Origin: Onishia taeanensis
GTDB lineage: Bacteria > Pseudomonadota > Gammaproteobacteria > Pseudomonadales > Halomonadaceae
Assembly: GCF_003268885.1 (NCBI RefSeq)
Contig: NZ_QLSX01000001.1
Location: forward strand, 62,001 to 126,000
Length of the DNA stretch: 64,000 nt
Direction of reading: 5' to 3'
This document shows, piece by piece, positions 19,752-28,729 of the stretch; position 1 is the first letter of the stretch, and every line of letters starts with the position of its first letter. The position numbers and the translations under genes were made by a program. Under the pieces are notes generated by a model. It was not told where the DNA came from, did no database searches, and saw only the letters and a list, made by a program, of their open reading frames with translations.

Positions 19752-19950
19752 TCCTGATTGGCAAATAGACAGGCATGCTAGCAGATATCGCCTCTGTAGC
19801 CTGACTAAGCACCCTGAATTCAAACATTAAGCACAGCACCCGAGATCAGCGTCTGGGGGTGCGCGCCACCGCCCAGGCCTCGATGCGCTGAGCACCCGCC
19901 GCCCGGCAGGCCTTTGCCAACGCATCGAAAGTGGCACCGGTCGTCATCAC
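19752..19950. repeat. Duplicated segment, copy 1 (srkA upstream region plus comF 3' end)
   Basis: The 61 bases 19752-19812 recur at 22782-22842 (one mismatch) and the 138 bases 19813-19950 recur at 23935-24072 (a handful of mismatches). In copy 2 the two blocks are separated only by the IS30 element. An 18-base continuation of comF found at 22764-22781 abuts copy 2. The layout fits a tandem duplication of about 217 bp, each copy later interrupted. Confidence 0.9.
19846..19950 (-). pseudogene. comF: comF 3' fragment (displaced copy)
   Basis: The minus strand encodes the last about 35 codons of ComF, ending TPRR and TGA as in the intact gene at 23968. It differs from the intact copy at a few positions that look synonymous (for example in the FDALAKA codons). 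It breaks off at the codons of the DDVMTTG phosphoribosyltransferase loop, where the AT-rich island begins. Confidence 0.85.
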
Positions 19951-20154
19951 CATAACAGGCATCAAAATTTAAAAAAGCGATCACGATTATAAGCACATGA
20001 TTTTAAACGAATAAAACCAATAACAAACATCCAACACCTAAGGCACAACTCGCATTAGAGAAGAACCACTGGGACAACTCTGCACATCGATGTCTGACCG
20101 TCTCCCACCAAGAGAGCTCAAGCCATCCGCTAATGCTTATAATTCTACTTTAGG

Positions 20155-20514
20155 TTAAACACAATTTCCAAAATTGACTCTAAGCATGTCATGACCTAAT
20201 TTAACCTTTCCTTGAGGACAAGGTGATTCACCAATAGCATGAGGTGCCTTTCTAAAATAGAGCACAGCCATGCTTAGATCATCGTAAAACCAGTCTAGCT
20301 GAGAATAACTGTAAAGTTCAGTATAGAGATTGGCAACAGAATAATAATAGCAAGACTCATCATAGGGTGACTCAAAAATAAAATCAGCCTCTTTGCACTT
20401 ATCACATGTCGACTTTATTGCTCGGTGATCTTTTCTATCAATTAACTCATCTGCCCTAGCAGTAAAGAAGGTCAGGCTATCACTATCCATTAAAACCTGC
20501 TCATTAGATTCCAT
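20155..20514 (-). CDS. Hypothetical protein, possibly a truncated TPR-type protein
   Basis: 119 residues; ATG 5 bases after AGGAG, a good start. The sequence is rich in Tyr/Phe/Asp (DESCYYYSVANLYTELYSY spans about residues 51-69) and ends HDMLRVNFGNCV, resembling the beginning of a helical-repeat (TPR) protein that stops just where further repeats would follow. I recognise no family. It lies last in the minus-strand series of the HNH island; truncation is an inference. Confidence 0.5.
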   Translation of the reverse strand: MESNEQVLMDSDSLTFFTARADELIDRKDHRAIKSTCDKCKEADFIFESPYDESCYYYSVANLYTELYSYSQLDWFYDDLSMAVLYFRKAPHAIGESPCPQGKVKLGHDMLRVNFGNCV

Positions 20515-20622
20515 GCCCCCTCCTAGAAACGGTTAACCGATGAACACCTATCCTATCATGCCTGTATCACGGGCTTATCATCTTAATGAATCATATGACC
20601 GGGTTCATTGGCTATCCATACT

Positions 20623-21006
20623 TTAGTTCCCCCAAGCTATCTGATCGGCTACTCCGGAGAACTCATACCTGTCCGAAAAAACCGATATCAAAACTTTATT
20701 AATCCCTTCAGACATAAGAGAGACTTCTATATTGGTTTTTCCTTCCTCAGTTATCGGACCTGAAATTTCAGCACAAACTAAAATGTATAGAACTTTACAG
20801 GAAGGGTTGTAAAAAATAGCATCAGAGCACACAGCCAAATCGGAAACAGCCTTCGGAAGCTCGGATGCATTATCAAAATAAGCCTCGCTGGATGAGGGAG
20901 CTTCCACACGGTTGCTGAATGTAGTAATACTATTATATTTTTCAGAGAATCGCTCAAATAGCATATAGAGGGATTCGTTAAAGAACCTATCCCACCTGCT
21001 TTTCAA
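20623..21006 (-). CDS. Hypothetical protein
   Basis: 127 residues with a TTG start; no ATG or GTG is available in frame upstream and the ribosome-binding site is weak, so the start is uncertain. Predicted as a small soluble alpha/beta protein; no family recognised. It follows the HNH gene in the same direction after 74 bases, so both may form one transcription unit and act together. Confidence 0.5.
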   Translation of the reverse strand: MKSRWDRFFNESLYMLFERFSEKYNSITTFSNRVEAPSSSEAYFDNASELPKAVSDLAVCSDAIFYNPSCKVLYILVCAEISGPITEEGKTNIEVSLMSEGINKVLISVFSDRYEFSGVADQIAWGN

Positions 21007-21080
21007 AGCATCACCATTTATAATGACTTATTACCAGAGTCGCCACAATGAAACTAACTCGAAAACCAAATTGCTATTTT

Positions 21081-22622
21081 TCAATCTCCCAAATGATATC
21101 GGTGAGAAATTTCAAATCCCTCAGCAGGGACACACTCAAAGGAGACTTCTTCACCCTTCACAGCACATTCCAAATCATCTAATGGCTTAAGATATATAGA
21201 ATATAGATATATGTGCTTATCAGGTAAAAACACCTCTTTCCCAAAAATTTTTACGACACCACCCTCTTCTGAAATCCTCAAATCAGAAGACCTTTCAAGA
21301 TTCATCTTTTCCTTGAACTCAAGTCCATCACATTCTAGCACCAAACTAAATTTAGCATTATTTTTTACCTCCTCCTCACTAAAGACCATTTCCCCTTTAA
21401 AAGTCTTTGCGATCTCATCAACCTCAATAGCCTCTTCCGCCGTATAGTAAAAACCAGTTCGGAATTCCAAATCAAGACCCAAGTTCTCAGCGATAACTCT
21501 AGCATTATCTACATATAACAAAATACCATAGATATCCATCATCTCGGGCCATTCACTCAAGCTTTTAGTACAAGCTTTGAATGCAGACTCGCCATAGACC
21601 TCTAACGACGAATGGAATTCGCAACCTGCCACAAGACTTTCAAACAATGATTTTATTTTATTGAAATGCGGGAGTCGCTTAATGTCTCCACCATACCATT
21701 CAGGAAAGTTAACTGAGATATTAAAGCTTGAACTTTCATCTTCTCTCATTATTGAGCGGGTGTAATTTATTGAAAACAAGCCAGAACAAGCCGACCCTTC
21801 GAACCTCATAGCTTTTGTGCCTAAAAACACAAACCCATGAACATCATCAAACTGGTTGATAACGTTGTTTTGCGGATTTACTGTCCATATTTTTTGTATT
21901 GCTTCAAGCCCTGGCTTCTTTATCTCTAAATGACTAGCCTCTTTTATTGAGCCACCTGGAAAGTCCATACCTTTAATATCGAAAGATTCTGCTGGCAACT
22001 TAGCATCATGCCCTTCTTCAAACATTTTCCTTAGAATTTCTACACCTTCCTCACCCTTTACCTCAAAATCAAAAGATACATCTTCCTTAGCACGATACTC
22101 AAAAACGGTCTGCCCGTTTTTAAAATGAGTAACAACTTCGAACCTAGGGTCTGTTTCTTCAATAACTTTGGCTGTGGCTTTATGAACATTGGATATTGCA
22201 GTTGGCAAAAACTTTTTTGGATGCCCAGTCAAAGCCATTGACATTAGATTTACTGCATCTTCTTCAGAAGGAAGCCTCTTCCCCTGCTCCTTGATTGCTG
22301 TTTCCTCAGCCTTTCTCTTCCACTTCTTTAGCAATTCAGATGTATATCGTTCTTCATCCCGATCAATAATTATGGAGCAGTTGGAACAGAGCCAGATAGC
22401 ATTGGATATCGCTCCCCTCTGAGTTGATGACATAGAAACATCATAGCGGGGGCCACCGGGTGAAGCCGCATGAATATGTGCTGCAATCCCAATGTTATTG
22501 ACTTTCAATTCAGTTTCCCCTGGAGCCGCAGTCGGAGCACGACAGTCAGGGTTTGAACAACGTTGAGCGACCCTTTGGCTCAACTTGGCGATATCCCCTT
22601 TCTTGAAATTGTCCCGAGCCAT
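21081..22622 (-). CDS. HNH-type endonuclease domain protein, putative anti-phage effector
   Basis: 513 residues; ATG 8 bases after GGAG. The first 100 residues form a treble-clef HNH-like domain: CSNPDC (Cys22, Cys27), AAHIHAASPGGPRYD (His49/51), Asn74 in SNAIWLCSNCS, CxxC at 79/82 and Asp87, followed by YTSELLKKWKRKAE. The same arrangement occurs at the N-terminus of CBASS Cap5 (HNH-SAVED) and other defence proteins, where it degrades DNA. The rest (about 120-513) is not recognisably SAVED and is of unknown type, perhaps a sensor. AT-rich and inside an island, so probably acquired. The nuclease activity and defence role are inferred. Confidence 0.7.
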   Translation of the reverse strand: MARDNFKKGDIAKLSQRVAQRCSNPDCRAPTAAPGETELKVNNIGIAAHIHAASPGGPRYDVSMSSTQRGAISNAIWLCSNCSIIIDRDEERYTSELLKKWKRKAEETAIKEQGKRLPSEEDAVNLMSMALTGHPKKFLPTAISNVHKATAKVIEETDPRFEVVTHFKNGQTVFEYRAKEDVSFDFEVKGEEGVEILRKMFEEGHDAKLPAESFDIKGMDFPGGSIKEASHLEIKKPGLEAIQKIWTVNPQNNVINQFDDVHGFVFLGTKAMRFEGSACSGLFSINYTRSIMREDESSSFNISVNFPEWYGGDIKRLPHFNKIKSLFESLVAGCEFHSSLEVYGESAFKACTKSLSEWPEMMDIYGILLYVDNARVIAENLGLDLEFRTGFYYTAEEAIEVDEIAKTFKGEMVFSEEEVKNNAKFSLVLECDGLEFKEKMNLERSSDLRISEEGGVVKIFGKEVFLPDKHIYLYSIYLKPLDDLECAVKGEEVSFECVPAEGFEISHRYHLGD

Positions 22623-22757
22623 ATACCTTTCTCCAGCGAACTTAAGCTCATTCTACTTGATGCAAGGCAGGCTCAACAGAAGTTCCATACATAGCTGTAA
22701 GTTGCTGATATAAAAAAGATAAATAGAAAAACACTGAGTTGCACCTTTGGTAGCAGA

Positions 22758-22842
22758 CATCACATCGTCGAGCTGTACCACTCCTGATTGGCAAATAGAC
22801 GGGCATGCTAGCAGATATCGCCTCTGTAGCCTGACTAAGCAC
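22758..22842. repeat. comF 24-bp remnant joined to copy 2 of the srkA upstream segment
   Basis: 22758-22781 matches comF (24067-24090) with one mismatch and runs without a gap into 22782-22842, the second copy of the 61-bp srkA upstream block. This junction is the seam of the tandem duplication. Confidence 0.85.
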
Positions 22843-23931
22843 GGCGGTCTCAATGACCAAGTGCAACACGTGACCCATTAGGTACGGTGTTGCCATGAAC
22901 CACTGCTATCGCCATCTTTCTGCTGAAGACCGGGCCGCCATCATGATGATGAGAGCGACTCACTCGATCCGAGCTATCGCCCATCATCTGGGCCGTGCAC
23001 CGAGTACCGTGTCGCGAGAAATCGCTCGCCACTCCATTAATGGCTACGATGCCAGCCTCGCAGGCTACCGGGCTCGCCTGACACGCCATCGGCCCCGTCG
23101 GCGTCCCAAGCTGCACCCCGACGGGGAGTTGTTTGAAGTCGTAGTCCATCTGCTGCGCAAGTACTGGTCACCGCAACAGATAGCCCGCACACTGAACTGC
23201 ATGTCTCCCAACGATTCACGTCGACAGGTCTCGCACGAGGCCATCTACAACGCGCTCTATGTGATGCCCCGCGGTAGCCTCAAAAAGGAACTCATCGCCT
23301 GCCTGCGACAAGGCAACGGCAAACGCCGGCCACGAAGTCGTGGCACGGATCGACGCAACCAGATTCCCGATCTGGTCAGCATCCACGCGCGACCGCCTGA
23401 GGTCGAAGATCGTTTGATGCCTGGCCACTGGGAAGGCGATCTCATCATCGGCGCCAACAATCGCTCTGCCGTCGGTACGCTGGTGGAACGCACCACGCGA
23501 TTGGTGATTCTGGCGAAAGTGGATGGCACCACCGCCACCGCAGCGGCCGTTGGCTTCAGCGACAAGCTAAACGAGGTGCCGCGATCGCTGCGCTTGTCCA
23601 TGACCTACGATCAAGGCAGAGAGATGGTGAAACATGCCGAGATCACCCAGAAGACCGGCACGGCGATCTACTTCGCTGACCCGCATAGCCCCTGGCAGCG
23701 AGGCTCGAACGAGAACACTAACGGGCTGTTGCGGCAGTATCTGCCAAAGGGCACGAATCTCTCCGTCTACAGCCAGGAAGAGCTCGACGAGATCGCCGAC
23801 TCACTGAACACACGGCCTCGCCAGACACTGGACTGGCGAACCCCACTGGAAGTCTACGCCGAGGTGCTCAAGAAATCCGTCGGCGGTCCGAGCACCCTTC
23901 AATAGCGTTGCGCTTGGAACTTGAGACCGCC
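22843..23931 (+). mobile_element. IS30-family insertion sequence, complete
   Basis: 1089 bp. The terminal inverted repeats are about 25 bp (left begins GGCGGTCTCAA, right is its complement, with about 20 of 25 matching). A 3-bp target duplication CAC flanks it (22840-22842, 23932-23934). The uninterrupted target (TAAGCAC followed by CCTGAATT) is visible at 19806-19820, confirming both ends. Confidence 0.95.
22895..23905 (+). CDS. IS30 family transposase
   Basis: 336 residues, full length. It opens with an N-terminal helix-turn-helix (LSAEDRAAIMMMRA, APSTVSREI) and then the DDE integrase core: Asp in HWEGDLIIG, Asp in TYDQGREM, Glu in GSNENTNGLLRQYLPK. Its 3' end reaches to 26 bases before the right inverted repeat. 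It appears intact. Confidence 0.96.
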   Translation: MNHCYRHLSAEDRAAIMMMRATHSIRAIAHHLGRAPSTVSREIARHSINGYDASLAGYRARLTRHRPRRRPKLHPDGELFEVVVHLLRKYWSPQQIARTLNCMSPNDSRRQVSHEAIYNALYVMPRGSLKKELIACLRQGNGKRRPRSRGTDRRNQIPDLVSIHARPPEVEDRLMPGHWEGDLIIGANNRSAVGTLVERTTRLVILAKVDGTTATAAAVGFSDKLNEVPRSLRLSMTYDQGREMVKHAEITQKTGTAIYFADPHSPWQRGSNENTNGLLRQYLPKGTNLSVYSQEELDEIADSLNTRPRQTLDWRTPLEVYAEVLKKSVGGPSTLQ

Positions 23932-23967
23932 CACCCTGAATTCAAACATTAAGCACAGCACCCGAGA

Positions 23968-24810
23968 TCAGCGCCTGGGGGTGCGCGCCACCGCCCAGGC
24001 CTCGATGCGCTGAGCACCCGCCGCCCGGCAGGCCTTCGCCAGGGCATCGAAAGTGGCACCGGTGGTCATCACATCGTCGAGCAGTACCACATGCGCAGGC
24101 AACGGCCGCTCGATCATGAAGGCATTACGCAGGTTGGCGCGACGCGCCTTGCGCGGCAGGCCGCGCTGGGTCGGCGTCATGCGTACCCGCTGCGCCGTCA
24201 TGCAAGGCACCCCCAACCGACGGGCGAGCCGTCGCCCCAGCCAATCGGCCTGATCGAACCCGCGCTCCCTTGCACGCCGCGGATGCAGCGGCACCGGGAT
24301 CACCGCGTCTGGCCGCCGACCAAAAGCCGATGACACCGTGCTTTCTGCAGTCCCGCCTTCCGAACCCTTTTCAAGACGCTCTTCATGACGCTCTTCAGCA
24401 CCCTCTTCACGCCTCTCCGTCAGACCCGCCTCGATAAGCGACAGCAAGAGTGTACCCGCCCGCGGCGAAGCCGAAAACTTGAACGCCTGCACCAGGCGCA
24501 TGACCTCTTGCTCATAGCGCAGCGGCACCCAAGCACTATCGAAGGCGGGGGTCTGGGTCAGACAGGCACCGCAGCGAATGGCGCCATCGAGCCGACGACT
24601 GCCCGACATCAATGTTTCAGCCATCGGTTCGGCACAGCCCACGCAGGCGAGCTGATTCCAGGGCAACGTCGCGGCGCAGGCATTGCACCAATGCGCCCCG
24701 GGAGGCGTTTCACCGAGACAGAAAGCGCAATGACCCGGCAGGGCAAACCGCAGCCAACGGTCAACCACCGAAAGCCATTCGGTTGACAGTAAAGTTGAAG
24801 CCCCTATCAT
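23968..24810 (-). CDS. comF: ComF family phosphoribosyltransferase-like protein
   Basis: 280 residues from the ATG at 24810 (a TTG five codons earlier is possible). ComF/GntX proteins have an N-terminal four-Cys zinc finger (CAFC, CNAC, CVGC, CGAC pairs are all visible) and a C-terminal phosphoribosyltransferase domain with VVLLDDVMTTGAT; in naturally competent bacteria they assist DNA uptake. A charged insert rich in Glu/Arg (about residues 128-150) is unusual. The last 35 codons belong to a duplicated block. It is divergent from bioB, whose promoter overlaps its 5' end. Confidence 0.9.
   Translation of the reverse strand: MIGASTLLSTEWLSVVDRWLRFALPGHCAFCLGETPPGAHWCNACAATLPWNQLACVGCAEPMAETLMSGSRRLDGAIRCGACLTQTPAFDSAWVPLRYEQEVMRLVQAFKFSASPRAGTLLLSLIEAGLTERREEGAEERHEERLEKGSEGGTAESTVSSAFGRRPDAVIPVPLHPRRARERGFDQADWLGRRLARRLGVPCMTAQRVRMTPTQRGLPRKARRANLRNAFMIERPLPAHVVLLDDVMTTGATFDALAKACRAAGAQRIEAWAVARTPRR
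24783..24810 (+). promoter_or_regulatory. Predicted bioB promoter
   Basis: A perfect TTGACA (24783-24788) stands 16 bases before TATCAT (24805-24810). It overlaps the first codons of divergent comF, and the predicted transcription start falls inside the inverted repeat at 24813. Confidence 0.65.
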
Positions 24811-24812
24811 CA

Positions 24813-24844
24813 CCGTTAACTCCAAGCGAAATAAAAGTTAACCA
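24813..24844. promoter_or_regulatory. Probable BirA operator of the biotin operon
   Basis: CCGTTAACT and AGTTAACCA form an inverted repeat separated by 14 bases, resembling the BirA consensus TTGTAAACC-N14/16-GGTTTACAA (about 5 and 6 of 9 positions match). It covers the transcription start predicted from the promoter at 24783 and precedes bioB by 21 bases. Biotin-dependent repression by BirA is the expected role. Confidence 0.6.
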
Positions 24845-24865
24845 GACATTGCGAGTGCCTCTGAT

Positions 24866-25957
24866 ATGACCTTAGCCAGCCCCGCCGCCATTCGCCATGA
24901 CTGGCATCTCGACGAGATCGAGGCACTGTTCGCCCTGCCCTTCAATGACCTGCTCTTCAAGGCCCAGCAGGTCCACCGCCAGCACTTCGATGCCAATGCC
25001 GTACAGGTGTCGACTCTTTTGTCGATCAAGACCGGCGCCTGCCCGGAAGACTGCAAGTACTGCCCGCAGTCCGGCCACTACAACACCGGCCTTGGCAAGG
25101 AGAAGCTGCTCGAAATCGAGAAAGTGGTCGCGCAGGCGCGCGACGCCAAGGCCGCCGGCGCCAGCCGCTTCTGCATGGGGGCCGCCTGGCGCAGCCCGCG
25201 CCAGAAAGATCTGGACGTGGTGCTGGAGATGGTCCGCCAGGTCAAATCGCTGGGACTTGAGACCTGCATGACGCTTGGCATGCTCGACGATGACCAGGCG
25301 CAGCAGCTCTCCACCGCCGGGTTGGATTATTACAACCACAACCTGGATACCTCACCGGAGTACTACGGCGAGATCATCACCACACGCCGCTATGACGAGC
25401 GCCTCGAGACCCTGGCCAGCGTGCGCGATGCCGGCATGAAGATCTGCTCCGGCGGCATTCTCGGCATGGGCGAGGCGCCTCGCGACCGTGCCTCGATGCT
25501 CAGGCAGCTGGCCAGCCTGTCCCCGCACCCGGAATCGGTGCCCATCAACATGCTGGTCAAGGTCAAGGGCACCCCGCTCGAGAATGTCGATGACCTGGAC
25601 CCCATTGATTTCGTGCGCGCCATCGCCGTAGCGCGCATCATGATGCCCAAGAGTCATGTGCGCCTGTCCGCCGGACGCGAGCTAATGAATGAGTCGACGC
25701 AGGCCCTGGCCTTTATCGCCGGCGCAAACTCGATATTCTATGGTGACAAGCTACTGACGACCGAAAACCCCGACGTTCTGCGTGACCGGACTCTGTTCGA
25801 CAAGCTTGGCTTACACCCCGAGGAAAACCGGATATGTCAGGACGAAACCGAGCAGGAAGCAGCCCTGGATGCCTCACTGCGCCGCCAGGCCATGGAACGC
25901 AAGGCCCCCCAGGAGCTCTTCTATGATGCCACCGCCGAGACCGACAACATCGCCTGA
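24866..25957 (+). CDS. bioB: Biotin synthase
   Basis: 363 residues. Radical-SAM enzyme that inserts sulfur into dethiobiotin. The radical-SAM cluster motif CPEDCKYC and the conserved [23 protein letters not shown] and SAGRELMNE blocks are all present. First gene of bioBFHCD; bioF begins immediately after the stop. Confidence 0.97.
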   Translation: MTLASPAAIRHDWHLDEIEALFALPFNDLLFKAQQVHRQHFDANAVQVSTLLSIKTGACPEDCKYCPQSGHYNTGLGKEKLLEIEKVVAQARDAKAAGASRFCMGAAWRSPRQKDLDVVLEMVRQVKSLGLETCMTLGMLDDDQAQQLSTAGLDYYNHNLDTSPEYYGEIITTRRYDERLETLASVRDAGMKICSGGILGMGEAPRDRASMLRQLASLSPHPESVPINMLVKVKGTPLENVDDLDPIDFVRAIAVARIMMPKSHVRLSAGRELMNESTQALAFIAGANSIFYGDKLLTTENPDVLRDRTLFDKLGLHPEENRICQDETEQEAALDASLRRQAMERKAPQELFYDATAETDNIA

Positions 25958-25958
25958 C

Positions 25959-27113
25959 GTGCTAAAGAGCCGCCTCGAAGCGCGACTGGCCCGCCAGCGC
26001 AAGCAGGATCTGTGGCGAGAACGCCTGAGCATGTCGCCGAACCCGCGGGCTCCGCTGCGCGACTTCGCAAGCAATGACTACCTGGGCTTGGCTCGCGACC
26101 CTCGGGTCGCCGAAGCCCTGGCAGCAGGCGCCCGTCGTGAGGGCGCCGGCGCCGGCGCTTCCCACCTGGTCAATGGCCACTTCCTAGTACACCAGGCCCT
26201 GGAGGAACGTCTGGCCGAGCTCACCGGACGGCCAAGGGCGCTGCTTTTCTCCACGGGCTACATGGCCAATCTCGGCGTGCTTCAGACTCTGTGTGATGGC
26301 GAGACACGAGTGTTCCAGGACCGGCTGAATCACGCCTCACTGCTCGATGGAGCCCGACTGGCCCAATCACCTTCACGGCGCTTTCACCATCGAGATCTTA
26401 ACGATCTCGAGCGTCTCCTGAGGCGGGCACCGCGAGAACCCGCCAAGCTGGTGGTCAGCGATGGCGTTTTCAGCATGGACGGCGACACGGCCGACGTGGA
26501 AGGCCTCGCCGCCACCTGCCAGCGCCAGGGGGCCTGGCTGATGATCGACGATGCCCACGGCATCGGCGTATTGGGCGAGCAAGGTGACGGCCTGGTAGGG
26601 CAGCGTTTCTCTACCCAGCAGGTACCTGTGCTGGTCGGCACACTGGGCAAGGCCTTCGGCAGCTGTGGCGCCTTCGTGGCAGGTGACGATGTGCTGATCG
26701 ACGCCCTGACACAGTTCGCCAGGCCCTATATCTACACCACGGCCCAGCCTCCAGGCATGGCTCATGCAACGCTGCGCGCGCTGGATATCAGCGAGCAGGA
26801 ACCCGATCGCAGAGAAAGGCTGCATGCCCATATCCAGCATTTCCGCCAGGCAGCCGAAGCCCTCGGGCTACCGCTGATGGACTCCGCAACGCCCATTCAG
26901 CCCATTCTGCTGGGCGACAATCAGCGCGTCATGCGCTGGAGCCTGGGCCTGCGCGAGGCCGGCTTCATGGTAGGTGCGATTCGCCACCCGACCGTGCCCC
27001 GCGGCACGGCACGCCTTAGAGTCGTGCTCAACGCCCTACACGAGTCGGACGACATCAAGGCGTTGCTCAACGTGCTCGCCGAACTCAAGTTCCGAGAGGC
27101 CAAGGCATCGTGA
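25959..27113 (+). CDS. bioF: 8-amino-7-oxononanoate synthase
   Basis: 384 residues from the GTG at 25959, matching the usual length; an ATG at 25923 inside bioB has a better AGGAG site (7 bases upstream) and would add 12 residues. PLP enzyme that condenses pimeloyl-ACP/CoA with alanine. SNDYLGLA, the PLP-stacking FSTGYMANLG, DDAHGIGVLG and the Lys motif TLGKAFG are present. Its stop overlaps the bioH GTG (GTGA). Confidence 0.95.
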   Translation: MLKSRLEARLARQRKQDLWRERLSMSPNPRAPLRDFASNDYLGLARDPRVAEALAAGARREGAGAGASHLVNGHFLVHQALEERLAELTGRPRALLFSTGYMANLGVLQTLCDGETRVFQDRLNHASLLDGARLAQSPSRRFHHRDLNDLERLLRRAPREPAKLVVSDGVFSMDGDTADVEGLAATCQRQGAWLMIDDAHGIGVLGEQGDGLVGQRFSTQQVPVLVGTLGKAFGSCGAFVAGDDVLIDALTQFARPYIYTTAQPPGMAHATLRALDISEQEPDRRERLHAHIQHFRQAAEALGLPLMDSATPIQPILLGDNQRVMRWSLGLREAGFMVGAIRHPTVPRGTARLRVVLNALHESDDIKALLNVLAELKFREAKAS

Positions 27114-27883
27114 CGCGGCTCGTTCTGCTATCCGGCTGGGGCATAGACGCCCGCATTTGGCAGCCACTGGTCGCCTCACTGCCCGCCGATATCAACGTTA
27201 CAACGCCGGACTGGCCCGGCTACGGTATTCGCCAAGATGCCGGCACGCCCAAGGACCTGGCGACATTGGCAAAGACCATGGCTGATGATCTTCCCCAGGA
27301 CGCCCTTTGGGTCGGCTGGTCGCTGGGCGGCCTGCTGGCGACGTCACTGCTGAAGCATTTGCCGGCACCACAGGCGCTGGTGTTACTGGGCATGCGCGAG
27401 CGTTTCACGACCCTGGATGAGGCGCGAGGTGGTGTGACGCCAGCCGCCCTGGCGGCCTTCCACGACGCCTTCCAACAGGACGCGTTGGCCACCTGGCGCC
27501 ACTTCCTGCGCTGGCAGCTAAGCGGTGAGCCACGGCCGCGCCATGCTCATCGCCAACTGCAAGCACTGATTGGCAATGCCCCCCCCGCCACGCCTGCCAG
27601 TCTTGCCGCTGGCCTCGACTGGCTAGAAAGACTCGACAATACCGAGATCTGTGCCTCTTCCCCCTGCCCGATACTCACCGTGACGGGCGAGCGGGACCCG
27701 CTGACCGCAACCGCCACCCCCGCCTCGGCGCATCATGTGGCTCGGCCAATCGACCAGGCCGGCCACTGTCCGCAGCTCTCACAGCCGGAGATCCTTGCCG
27801 GCCGACTGGCCGCACTGGCACACGAGCATGCAGCAAGGGCACATGAGGACACCGATCCACTGCCTCGCAGGGAGCATGCGTGA
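27110..27883 (+). CDS. bioH: Pimeloyl-ACP methyl ester carboxylesterase (BioH type)
   Basis: 257 residues from a GTG overlapping the bioF stop. Alpha/beta hydrolase that removes the methyl ester to end pimeloyl chain growth. The nucleophile elbow is VGWSLGG, the acid Asp is in GERDPLT and the catalytic His in DQAGHCPQLS. Position between bioF and bioC, as in pseudomonads, supports the assignment. Confidence 0.9.
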   Translation: MTRLVLLSGWGIDARIWQPLVASLPADINVTTPDWPGYGIRQDAGTPKDLATLAKTMADDLPQDALWVGWSLGGLLATSLLKHLPAPQALVLLGMRERFTTLDEARGGVTPAALAAFHDAFQQDALATWRHFLRWQLSGEPRPRHAHRQLQALIGNAPPATPASLAAGLDWLERLDNTEICASSPCPILTVTGERDPLTATATPASAHHVARPIDQAGHCPQLSQPEILAGRLAALAHEHAARAHEDTDPLPRREHA

Positions 27884-28704
27884 ACCTGGCAACGACCCTC
27901 TCGAATCCATTAACGGCCGCAACACCGGCATCAACCGCCAACGACTGGCGTCGGCGCGTCGCCCATGCCTTCAGCCGTGCCTCCCCCCGCTATGGCGAGC
28001 TGGCCACGGCACAGCAGGCCATGGGACAAGCCCTCTGGCAGCGGCTTCCCGACACGGCGACACAGGTTCTTGACCTGGGCTGCGGCCCCGGCCACTGGAC
28101 GGCCCGCCTGGCCCAGCGCTATTCGGCGACAGGCCTGCCTGCCCAGGTGTTCGGGCTCGACCTGGCCCCAGGCATGCTGGAAAGAGCCCGGGCCGAGCAT
28201 GGCGACAGGCTTGGCTGGCTATGCGGTGACGCCGCCCATCTACCGCTAGCCGACCGAAGTCTGGACCTGGTGTTCTCCAACCTGGCCATCCAGTGGTGTC
28301 CGGACCTTAACGCCGTGCTGGCAGAGCTTCAGCGAGTGCTGCGACCCGGCGGACGAGCGCTGATCAACACCCTCGGCCCCGGCACCCTCACCGAAGTCGG
28401 CTGGGCCTGGTCGCGACCCGGCGCCCTGCTCAGCTTCACGCCCACCTCGGCACTTGAGCAATCGGCCTACCGAGTCGGCTTCGATAACGTGGTTCTCGAG
28501 CAGGTCGAGGAGCGCTTTCATTACGCCGACCTTGCGGCGGTGATGGCCTCGATCAAGGGCGTAGGGGCACAGCTATCACGCCCTGCCAGCGCCCTGACCC
28601 GGCGTGACGTCGCCCGTGCCAAGGAGCGCTTCGAGCAAATACGCGACAGCCAGGGCCTGCCGGTCAGCTATCAACGCCTGACACTTGAGCTCATCAAGAC
28701 CTGA
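27880..28704 (+). CDS. bioC: Malonyl-ACP O-methyltransferase
   Basis: 274 residues from a GTG overlapping the bioH stop (GTGA). It methylates malonyl-ACP to start pimeloyl synthesis. The SAM-binding motif VLDLGCGPGHWT, followed by GLDLAPGMLERAR and SNLAIQWCPDL, is typical of BioC. Tight overlaps suggest translational coupling through bioF-bioH-bioC. Confidence 0.94.
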   Translation: MNLATTLSNPLTAATPASTANDWRRRVAHAFSRASPRYGELATAQQAMGQALWQRLPDTATQVLDLGCGPGHWTARLAQRYSATGLPAQVFGLDLAPGMLERARAEHGDRLGWLCGDAAHLPLADRSLDLVFSNLAIQWCPDLNAVLAELQRVLRPGGRALINTLGPGTLTEVGWAWSRPGALLSFTPTSALEQSAYRVGFDNVVLEQVEERFHYADLAAVMASIKGVGAQLSRPASALTRRDVARAKERFEQIRDSQGLPVSYQRLTLELIKT

Positions 28705-28729
28705 CGACCCGAAGATTTACGGATATTGC

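Larger units (their letters stand above)
19951..22757. mobile_element. AT-rich 2.8-kb island inserted in a comF copy
   Basis: The island has clearly lower GC than the core genes around it. It is bounded by a 6-bp direct repeat CATCAC (19945-19950 and 22758-22763), and comF sequence resumes on the far side (ATCGTCGAGC at 22764). It carries three minus-strand genes, the largest an HNH-type protein. No integrase or transposase gene and no obvious terminal inverted repeats were seen, so the mechanism of insertion is unknown. Confidence 0.75.
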
